DNA of 64,000 bases from Rhyzopertha dominica (lineage: Eukaryota > Arthropoda > Insecta > Coleoptera > Bostrichidae): the NCBI GenBank assembly GCA_025024175.1, contig QCXZ01000001.1, positions 10,540,001 to 10,604,000 on the forward strand, read 5' to 3'. The translations under genes and the position numbers were made by a program. Below, in pieces: positions 13,001 to 25,000 of this stretch (position 1 is its first letter; each line of letters opens with the position of its first letter). The notes under the pieces were generated by a model. It made no database searches. It was not told where the DNA came from and was given only the letters and a program-made list of their open reading frames with translations.

Positions 13001-16000
13001 TAGGAGTCACCGTTATTCAATTCGTGACGTCAAGTGTCATGTAAACATTACCGAGGAGCGTGCTGTTTAATGGTGTAGTATCATTCTTGTATTAGAAAAG
13101 CTTTTGTGTGGTGTTTATTAAAAGGACGGTGTAAGAGGTCGCACCAAAGAGCAATTTGTGTAGTTTTACAAGCATTTATTATGTATGGAAAACAAAAAAG
13201 TGTTGTTTTGTTACATGGTTATAAAAGTACTTCAGTCAGTACAGCTAACAAAATTTATGTAACCGTTCCTCGAGATTATCAACGTATGAAAAAGTTGTTT
13301 AAGGCCCCTAGATATGATATGCCGAAATCGCAAAGTTTGTTTTTCTGTTGTGAAGATCATCTTAATTCTTACTGTAAGTTTTATTATTCTTTTTGGGGTT
13401 ATAAGTGTTTACCATTAAGTTTCAATTTTGTTATAGCTTGAAGAGAATATGAAAAATTATATGCGTTTTAAGTTGATAGAGAGGGAAACGTTATAATAAA
13501 GAACGACGTGGTTCCCCATATATTCGACTGTTAGCCAGACCGGAAATGAGCCGCAAGAGCCCAGAAAATAAATGGCAATTTATATTTATTCTGACCTCTA
13601 AAATAACTGTCAAGTTTAGGATACGTTTTTGATTCTTACATTTTTATGTTTACCAATAGTATGGTTCCAACAACCCACTGTGATCAAATTATCAATGCTA
13701 TGTTAATTTGATAAAAGGTTCACTTATGCTGTTGCTTTACGTTCCTCATCTCTGCCGCAATGAACCGCTCATCGCGGTACACAAATTCCATTACAATGAA
13801 CATGCCTTCAGAAGTCATAACTCATAAGTATTTCACTTTTTCTTGGCGTATTTTAATTCGCTTGTCACAAAATGAACGCAAACAACAAACTGATAAATTG
13901 ACGGGTTGAGGCTGACGCGTGACGCGCTGACCCCAGATGTAAACAAGCGGCCATTTACAAGACACCTGACGTCACGGCCAGTATGTTCGCATTTTGGCGG
14001 TCCCTTTAAATATTCACATCTTTAATATTAAAAATACACCTTACGATCCATTTTTTCGAATTTATAAGCTGTCACAGCTGTTTTGTAGATTAGATGCTAC
14101 CTATTAATATGCAATTTAATAAAATATAAATACATGGCAAATACCCAATTCAGTAATTCTTTATATCCCGTAAATATAACAATGGTCAACACCCCTAGTT
14201 CTCACTCTATTTAACAAGTAAACTGGTGCCTGGTTTTCCAGTAAACTATACAAAAAGCAACCATATTTTAATCTTTATATATATAATTCTAGCGCACATG
14301 TATATGTCACCGAATTCCTCCTAAACGGCTGGACCGATTTAAATGAATTTTTTTTGTTACATTTGGGTGGCGCCATGTATGGTTTAGATTCACAAATCAG
14401 CCCGGCAGATGGCGCTGCAGTCTGTATGTCGGTTATATCCTCCTGAATGGCTGGACCGATTTGAATGATTTTTTTGCATGCGTTTGGGTGGCGCCCTTGA
14501 TTGTTTTAGATTCATAAATCAGCCCCGCAGATGGCGCTGCAGTTGGTATCTAGGTTATTTCCTCCTAAACGGCTGGACCGATTTGAATGAATTTTTTTGT
14601 ATGCGTTTGGGTGGCACCCTGGATGGATTAGATTCACAAACCAGCCCGGTAGATGGCGCTGCAGTCAGTATCTAGGTTATTTATCTATACTGCAACTAAA
14701 CGGCTGGATCGAATTGAATGAATTTTTGTGTATGCATTCATTCATTCATTTCATTCATTTTGATATCCTAATCACTTGGAATATCATGCTGGACAACGTC
14801 TGCCAGATCCACTAGTATTATTCTATAATCTAACTTTAGTATGCCTAGATCTATACAGGGTCCGCCACCCAAAACTCCACAGGTTCGTATTTTCTTTATT
14901 TTTTTAGGTACAACCTTAAGTTATATGTCAAATTGTAGGTATATTAAAACTCTTTAAAGATAGCTTAGTGGGTATCCAAAAAATTTTTTTCAGATTCTCA
15001 TTTTTTTATTTAAAGCTAATTTTTGTAAATATTTTTTAACCTTACCCCTTATAATAAATATTGCTTCATAGTTGAATGCCGACTTTTGTCATCTTCAATT
15101 TGTTCAGTTTTTATGTTGTTCAGAATTTTTAAGTGTTAGTTTAGTAGCTTATTATGGTACAAATTATGCCTACATACCCATCGCTGCACACAAAACCCCA
15201 AAATTTTAAGTAACTTTTAAATAAATCAAGTACAAAGTTCGTTCTAAAGAGAGAGAGGCTAGAAAACGAAACCCTGTGACGAGGCTAGTGTGCGATGTAG
15301 AAAACCAAACTAGCCTCATCGCAGGGTTTCGTTTTCTAGCCTCTCTCTCTTTAGAACAAACTTTCTACTTGATTTATTTAAAAGTTATTCAAAATTTTGG
15401 GGTTTTGTGTGCAGCGATGGGTATGTAGGCATAATTTGTACCATAATAAGCTACTAAACTAACACCAAAAAAATTGTGAACAGCCCAATAACAGAACATG
15501 GCGGCGACTAGTTTTTCTTGTTTTTTGCTAAGAAGGAGTAAAAATTATGCATACATGATAATGACACAAATTGAAGAAGACAAAAGTCGGCATCCAACTA
15601 TGAAGCAATTTTTATTCTACGGGGTGAGGTTAAAAAATATTTTAAAAAATTAACTTTATTTGCAAAATATCACAATCTGCAAAAAAAATTTTGAACAATC
15701 ACTATGCTATTTTTAAAGAGTTCAAACAAACCTACAATTTGACATATAACTTAAGGTTGTACCTAAAAAAACAAAGAAAATACGAGCCTGGGGAGTTTTA
15801 GGTGGCGGATCCTGTATAGTGTCTTGTAATATGTTCTCTATAATTTAAGTTATATGAGTATCTCAGACACTTGAAGTCTTTTTTTAAACTGTTGATTCAA
15901 GTACTGGTGATAAACCATACTGCAGTAATCTATATGACTTAAAATAAAAATTCTGCATAGTTGCCATTTAAGCTTTTGTGGTAGCACATTTTTGTATCGA

Positions 16001-19000
16001 AATAAGGTTCTAAATTTGAAATTAAAAAAATAATCTTACTGAATTTAAATTCGGCTGTTACTTACCACATTAAAACTGTCGCAGTGGCTGAGTTTTCCAG
16101 CTATGGCGAGTGCTATGTTTTCGTTTATGTTGATGGAGGTTTCGTCTGCTGAATATCTGTCTGATTTATCACGTCCCCAGTGATAAAACAAAGGTAGGAC
16201 GTCCATTGCAACCGACAAGAGGGGTAAATATAAAGCTGCAACCCTTCTTTTGGCATCTATGGAGCTGTATCTAGCGTCACTGTCGTGCCAGGACAGTAGA
16301 GATTTTACTGTGTCAACTGCTTTTGAATGCAGTGAAGAATTGCTAAAAAAGACAAGGGTAAGATGTAGTATAGTGGTTAATTTTCCTGAAGGAATGTATA
16401 TTTCATTTTAAGTGATTTGTGTTAGTTTCTTCTATTGTATTTTCAATTGTGTAATTTAATAAAACTTAACATCTTTGGGAGCAAAAATTTTTTATTTAAT
16501 AATAAAAGTTAAATTGCTCTGCTTATAAAAAAATTCTAAGAATTTTTCTATTGCTCATTAATGAGTAATGGTCAAATAGTTGTTATATATACCGACTTGC
16601 AGAAAACTTTTGATCTGATTGATCACAATGTCCTTCTAACCAAACTTGATAACTTTGGTATAAGTGCCACATCTTTAAATTTTCTTGCTTTCTATCTAAT
16701 TGCCAGGAATCAGTACGTTCATTATGGTGGTTTTCGATCCAATGATTTCACGGCTACATCTGGAGTTCCACAGGGCTTCAATTTGGAACCTTTGTTGTAC
16801 CTTGTTTTCATAGTGTACCTTATCTTTTATTTGCAGATGATATAAAATAATTCCTTCCGGTCTGTACCATGGATGACTGTATACAATTGCAAAATGTGTT
16901 TTCTGATTTATCTCAGTGGTGTAATAAGAATCAGTTAGGCCTAAACGTGTCGAGGTGTAAAGTCGCATCATATACATGTAAAATAAAACCCCTGATTTTA
17001 AATTATCAGATGAATGGGGGAAGTTCATGTAAAGTATAGGAGACCAAAGACTTGGGCTTGTTTCTGATACATCTTTTTTCACTGTGAGAAATACTATATT
17101 ATTTACAAATAAAGCAGCTCTTAAGACTCTCTTTTTTCTTTTGATCGGTCCAAGAGTATTGTAGTTTGATATTTTATCTTTTGTATGACGTTTACATTAA
17201 AGGCCAAGAAAATGTTCAAAGGTGATTTCTTCAAATTCTACATTTTAAACAATACAGAATCCACCCTGTTAGAAGTACTGACCAGAAGGTTCTACTTGAG
17301 ATGTTGTCTCATTACTGAACCACAGAATTAGAATGACTGTTCTAGTGTTGTATGGTTTGTTAACATAATCGAGTTGACTGTGCTGAAATGCTGGCTAAAA
17401 TATATTTTGTTGTACCTCGAATTGCATCTAGACATAATACTACCTTTTACTGTAAAGCCAGTAGAACAAATGTTATGGTGGCCAGTCAACATAATGTACA
17501 GGGTGTCCCATTTTTGTTGTAATTGTAGGGTATCTTGGTAACTATTAATGCTAGAGGGTTGCGGTTTCAACGTTACTGTATTACTTTTTTGTTCTGAATT
17601 CAGCTGTACCGTCCCCATTTTTGTATCATCTTTTGTTTTAAAGCCATAACCAACTTTTGGAAAATGTAACATTTCTTCAGTTCTCAATATCTCGATTGGC
17701 TATGTAGACACAAAAAAACAGTAAATACATTTTTTATAGATATTTTTATTCTGAATTCAGTGGCGTACTCAGAATTTTTTTAGGGGGTCACATTTTTAAG
17801 ATACAACACAAACTTGCATTTTTTTTAAATGAACACGAAAGTTGGCTTTGCTATGGTCAGTAAGAACTATCTTTTCTGATTAAGAAAATGTATACAATGT
17901 TAGGTTTATCTTTACTAATTTTGGTATTATTCCAATTTTTGTAATAATTTAATGAGATTTTACGTTTTTCGTCAAAATAGATGTAAATATTTGATGATAA
18001 ACAATGCATAGGTACTTATCTCCAAATAAACAATCATTTTCATTAGTTACATGGCCTCCTAGATTGTCGATAAAAAAATGCATGAGCGCTCTTAGGAGTC
18101 TTATGTATGTATTCAAATATGCATACATTATTTTTAAAGGATTAAAATTTATACTTAATAATATAAATTATATCCTGTATTTTCTTATCCCATAGCCTCC
18201 TGGATGTAAACGTAAAATATGATTAAATTATTTTAAAAAATTTCAATAATTCCAAAATTAGTAAAAATAAACCTAACAATGTATAAATTTTTTTAATAAA
18301 AAAAATAGGCCTTTTCAACCATAGCAAAGCCAACTATGGTTTCTATTTAAAAAAATGCAAGTTTGTGTTATATATAAAAAAATGTGACCTCCTAAAAAAT
18401 TAGGGGGTACCCCACTGGATTCTAAATAAAAATATCTATACAAAATGACTACAGTTTTTTTTTGTATCTACATACCCCAGCGAGAAAGTAAGAGCTGGAG
18501 AAATGTTACATTTTCCAAAAGCTGGCTATGGCTTTAAAACAAAAGACGACACAAAAATCACGACCGTACAGCTGAACTCAGATCAAAAAAGGAATAAAGT
18601 AATGTTGAAACCGCAACCCTCTAGCATTAATAGTTACCGAGATACCCTACAATTACAACGAAAATGGCACACCCTGTACAGTAACTTTGAGCGATTCCCC
18701 AGTCATGCCTATGGTATTAATTTTACGCCACTTAAGTTAATAATAGATCGCTGTCTGGATTATCAGTCATAAGTTATAATGAATCAATATTGCTTATTTT
18801 CCTGTGTTTTTTGTCTTTCTTTTCTAATCTCTCTGTATTTTGTCATGTAATTTGGTAAACTGTCATTATCGTAATAACCCCCTTCAGGGATGAACCTTTA
18901 AGGGCCGCTAACACCCTTAGAATGTACTTTTCGACATAAGTTTACTAGACTTTTTAACATTATTTTTAAGCATAGAATCTACTACTAATGTTGGGGACTG

Positions 19001-22000
19001 TAAATTTCAGATAGAGTTGGAAATTGGCTAAAACAGGTTAAAATTTAAACAGTTTTGTGGCACTTACTGCATTTCCAAGAGAACCATAGCCAGGTCAGTC
19101 AAAACCAGTCCAGTTAAATAGTGATGTTGTCTGTATTCAGAAGATAATTCGGCAAAAGTCCCCGCTCTCTCTTGGCTGTTTTGCGCCCCTGACAAAAATG
19201 AATTCTGACTGGTTGAACTCGCCACGCTAGGACTAGGCGAGACACTGGCTCCGAGCGACATAAACGGCGACCCGAATGGCAGATTCAAAGGAACGTAGTG
19301 CTCGTGGCTGCAGACTATGCGAACACACTCCAGCTTGAGCTCCACCAGCGTAGCAGCATCCTGAATTGACTGTATCTTGGCCTGCATTTGTTTGTTGTAC
19401 GAGCGCAGAAGTTGCAGGACATACCCACGATCTGCGATGGATAAAAGATCGAAAAAGAAGAAACCCAGCGCAGCATTTAAACGATGGGCTCGTCTGATAT
19501 CGCCCATGGAATGAGCTATAATCTCTCCAGTCACATTTTGCACCAGCGTCACTATGTCGTCGAGGAACTGCTCGGAAAATCGCAGTTTTCTCGGAGCGTC
19601 CAGGCTTCTCGTGTTGGCCAGGTGTTCGACCATGCTTTTCGTCATCAGCTCGAACAGGAACCAGGCGTTCTTCATCGCCAGGTCTTTGGAACGTCCAGTG
19701 GCCACAACCCACTGCAACGCCAATTCCTGGTGGACGATCTTCTGGCACGTGCCCAGGTTTACACTCGTCTGCTCCATGTGTGGAGTTCTCATGCTTTGTG
19801 CCCTGTCCAGACCTTTAGGCACATGTGTCACCTCCAAGTCGGGGTGGGAGGTGCTTCTGGTCAGGGAGGGGGAGAAGCTCCAGTCAGTGGGGGCATCTAA
19901 TTCGAGAGGGTGCGGCAAGTTGCATTGGAATTGGATGTAGGTGGAGAGAAGTTCGTTTCTCGAGTGTTGATCCGTTTGGAGCTCTGTTACAGTCTGGAAA
20001 AAATATTTGATCAGAAGAAATTGTTAAAAGGTGTAACGAATATTATGGTAATAGGTTGTGGGGTGCTTCAATAGAGAAAAGAATAAACTGGGGCAATGTT
20101 GCATAGTTTTTCTGCTCTTTCTAAAACTGAAATTCTGTTCATCTAGGTTTTTATATATTTTAAAAGCTAAAAATTGCATTTTTGTTTTTTCATCAACTTT
20201 GTAGACATCATGTTAGATAAACAATTTTTTGCTGATTAAAATGATACAATACACTAAATCGTTTTTTGTAGAAATAAGGGCAAAAATTTACAAAAACTTT
20301 TTAAAATAATCATATTCAATAAGATCTAGTTGTCACTTAAACAATTGCCACAATTTATAATACGGCTGTTACTAGATACATACGCATCTTAAATTAATTG
20401 ATTTAGATACACACAGACCCATATTAACATCTTTTTGTCACTTTGTTAAAAGTGCTTTTGACAATTTTTCAATTTATTTTATTTAGTACAAAGCCTGTCT
20501 AAAACAAACAATATTGTTGAAAATAACAACCAGTGCGCTTGCAGAAGCTTCATAGCCTGTATGCGGAAATGNTGAAAAGTATGGGACCAGAAGGGAGGAA
20601 AGTGCTGACAAAAATATTTAATATGGCATGGAATATAGGAACTATACCAGATGACTTGNGAAATGGGGATAATTGTAGCAATACATAAAAAAGGAGACAC
20701 AAAAAATGTGGGAACTATAGAGGAATTACATTGTTAAGTGTATTATCAAAGGTTTATGAAAGACTGATGGAAGCAAGATTAAGAGAAAAGCTGGAACCAC
20801 AATTACACGAAGCACGAAGAAAGTTTAGAAGGGCGCTAAGCATGCAGGACCATACATTTACAACACAAGGCAAAGAAAAAGGTAACTGTTTAGCATTCTT
20901 GGACTTAGAGAAAGCATTTGATAACATCCCTAGAAAAGTAGTATGGAAAAGTATGAATAAAAGGGGTATAAATAACAAGCTCATGAAAAACAGGGATTTT
21001 ACACAGTAAAACAAAAAAATTACGTCAAAACAAGTAATATGGAATCACAGGATTTCTAGGTAATGGAAGGATTAAGGCAAGGGGGGGTGTTAAGCCTAAT
21101 ACTATTTATCATGGTAATGGACACTATATTTTGCGAACTACACAAAAAGGTCAACAAAGTTAAATTAGGGTATAGAAATTAAAGGTGGTAAAGCTAGCAG
21201 AATGAGAATTTGCTGATAACCTGATGATCTGTGCAGAAAACAAAAAAATGTAGAGTTGTGCGAGAAAGAACTAACAAAAGCTAAAATGTTAATGAATATG
21301 AGCAAGACTAAAACAATAGTTGTAGGAAAGGAAGGCAAAAGGATAGCAGTAATAATAAATGGGAAACAAATAGAACAGGTTAAAAGCTTTAAGTACCTAG
21401 GAGTTACAATACAAAGCAAAGGAAGTATGGATGAAGACATAAATGAAAGAATCACTAGTGCAATAACGGTGTTCTATCCACTAAATAGGACGTTAATAAG
21501 TAAAAAGGAAATACGTGAGAAGACAAAAATGACGCTATACCAAACCATTTATAGACCAATAATTACATATGGTAGTTAAAGGGGTGACTAGAATGAACTG
21601 AATAAGAAACTACAGAATCAAAGAAAAATTGGATATCAAGTCGATTAAACAAATTATGGAAGAAAATAAACTTAAGTGGTTTAGTTTAGGCACCTAGTGA
21701 GAATGAATGAGGAAAGGCCAGCAAAACTAGTATAGGAGGCAAAAGTACAAAGAAAGAGAAGAGGAAGACCGCAGAAGACATGGAACATGACAATCGCCAA
21801 GGCGTTGAAGACGAGACACCTCACCAGGGACGAAGCTAGAAAGATACCATAGGACAGGACTAAGTGGAAGAAAATAGTGCAAACGACAGTAAATGAGTGA
21901 GAGACCTTTTCACCCTCTATGCTTTTTCTGAGCTTGTTATTTATACCCTTTTTATTCATATTTTCCTACGACCACCTTTTTAGGAATGTCATCAAATGCT

Positions 22001-25000
22001 TTCTCTAAATCCAATTTTTACTATTATTTCTAGAAAAAACAACTAAGTGTGCTATATTATTTTAATCAGAAAACATTGTTCATCTAACAGTGCCGTTTTC
22101 TAAACCATAAGAAAAAAAAAGTTGATGACAGCTAGTGGCTCAAACATTGATTCTTTTTTGCTGACAGCTTTGCCTTCATTTAACCATTTCTCTATCTCAT
22201 GTATAGACTAGGAAGTGAGACGCCCTGTACAAATAAGAACAAATAAACAACGGAGCTTACCGCTATATTCTCGAGCAGAAGACACAGCGCATCGAACGAG
22301 GGTTGTCCCACACTCAAAATTTGATTCCCGATTCTCGGTGGTTGGACTAGAAGTTTGATCACGCTGTCGAAAAGCTGGGGCAGGTTCCTGATAACGATTT
22401 CTGGTTTGGCGGCTGCAAGTCCCACCATGGATTCCCTTGAAATAAAACAGTAAATGACGCAAAAACTTGCAAATTTTTTCATTTACCTCAACTCTTTCTC
22501 TAACCCAGCTTCTCCTAAGTGTGCAGGGACAGTTCCCCCATAGACATGATCGTAAGCCGTTAAAAATCTCTCGATGGGGGGATCATGTGTATGAACTGAT
22601 GATTCCGAGTCCAAACTAAATGTGAACACTCCCTTGTGGTTGTCCAACCATTTGGTTCCGGGAAGATAGACATCTGTAGGGATGTAACTGTAATTAAGAG
22701 GTGGCGGATCTAGCATCACTGGAAGACAGAATTCTCCAGAAACCAGGCGTCCATCACGAAGCAGGGGAAGCCACTGTTACAAAAGAGAAATTGCATAAAG
22801 ATCAATGCGAGGGCTGGTTCACAATAGATTTAATAAACACCATAAATTAACATTTACTTTATCTACATTTTTTACATTTTTTATTTACATTTATCTGTTG
22901 AATTTTTCGCACCATCTTACAATGTCTTCTTTTAAATTTAAACCAGTAACTATTAAAAACAATAAACCAAAACTATGGAAAGAGCTTAATCAGAATAGTT
23001 TGACCACTTCTTCATTAATGTGTCATGACGTCTTCATTTTGTGCCACAAAGACTTGACTGGCACCAAATCTGGACTACTGCATGGCCATTCCAATAGATT
23101 CTGTGAAGCAGATTTTGACATCCTTTATAATATAAGCTGCCTCTCATCTGTTCACAAACTTGGAATGGATGGTGATATAAACTAGAGATTAAAATTTGTT
23201 TATATTTTTCTTTTTTCACAGTGCCTTCTATGAAACATTATTCGATATAATTATGCTGTGCCATTGTTGTGGTGAACAATTTTTGCACTCCTTAGCCCAT
23301 TCCAATCAATCATTTTTTTGGCGTTTGGTAAGTAATGGTTTTTCTTTGGCTGGATAAAAAAATTGTAGTCAGTGTAAAGGTTGTACGGTTTATATGCCAA
23401 TTTCTTTGTATTGAGTTTAGTAGTTGCTAGAGAATCTTCACTCTTCATGACTTTCTTCCACAGTACAACAATTTGGCTGAAACTTTTTAGCTGATTGTAT
23501 ATAATTGTTTATCTCAATGTGCGTTGATCCACACCAAAAAATGAATAAGGGCATCCTATTTTCTTGCCCTGTGCCCACCATGCAAATTGATGATTCCTTG
23601 CACTAGTGAACGAGGAAATGACAAAAACAACTGCAATTTTGTGAATCGAATTTATGAGCATAATTAATCAACAGCCATAAATCTTCACTTATAATAATAA
23701 CATAATTTATTTCCGTAAGTAAATATGCCAATCTACATACAGAAAAATGCCAGGAAATCAGTCTTACAGACTGTTTTGAATTCATGCCTTAACAACAACA
23801 ACAATGAAAAAGATATAAATTTGATAAGCTGAGGCAATGAAAGGGTTTAGGAATGGTACAAATTTTGCAAGCCTGATAAAAAAACGTTTCTTACAAAATT
23901 CTGAACTATGGGCTGGGCCACTTATTGTGTCCACAAACCTTGCTCTGTTTTTAAAGGTTCAAGTATGCGACAAAATGTATAAGATGTACAAGTTGCATAC
24001 TTCTCTCTTTATCCACACAACACCCAAATTTTTCACTTCCCCAATGAAAAGGATGCTTAGACCATCCACAAATACATGTGAATCACTAAATGCAGACTTG
24101 TCATTGAAGATGACTAAGTTTGTTATCGCTGCATTAAGTTTCAGTCCATTGATGTTAGTCGAGTGATAATAAACTTAAGGTCTTTATTAATCATAACAAA
24201 AGCCCGCTCCCTTTCTTGGTAGTCAAAAGTTGAGCAAAACTGGGCCTAAGATGCAGCCCCGGGGAACGCCCCACCTTACACTCTGCTCTAATCAAACGAC
24301 TCTAAGTATGACAGTTCATGTGGGAATCAAACCATTCAAGTTCTTTGTCCCTGATGCCATAAAAATACAATTTAGACAAAAGCAAATTGTGATCCACACT
24401 ATCAAAAGCTTTTTGTCCATTGCACCAACAATGCTATCCTTGATCTTACTGCACTGGACTGGACATTGCTTCCAGGTACTTCACAAGCTGTTGGTGAACA
24501 ATTTTTTCCATTACTTTTGATGCAGCTGTCAAAACGCCAATTTCCAAATCCCCGATACAGTTTCTCATAAAAAAGAGAAATTTATAATGCTGCACAGCAC
24601 CAAAGAATATCAGTAAACAAGAATGGCCAGTGTTGATAAATTTTGTGGAATGAGTTACAGTGCCATCTGTGAATGTTGTATGTGAACTACTTTAATGAAA
24701 CGACCAGCGGGTGTAGCCGATAAATCAGAAACATACAAATGTCATTTATTTTGACGTTTATTTCTTGTCTTAATTTTAAAACCTGGTATCTACTTTGCCC
24801 ACTATTTTACAGGAAATTAAGACAACAATCTTTTTAATTTATGTAAGCATGTCTAACTTAACTTTTTTATATTATGCTGACTTTGTACGCAATTGTGTAC
24901 TTCATAAAAAGTTAAGTCAGAAAGGTTTACTTTAAATAATAACTAATAGGGTTGTTTTCTTCGTTCCGTGTAAAATAGTGGCAAAGGAAATGCGAGGTTT

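Noticed and set aside
14315..14740. CRISPR-like array
   Set aside because: The 122-bp units repeat in full with no unique spacers, so it is a minisatellite.
19233..19940. Three long frames overlapping DOCK exon 11 (one minus, two plus)
   Set aside because: They are shadows of the long, less AT-rich exon 19068-19993, whose frame matches DOCK.
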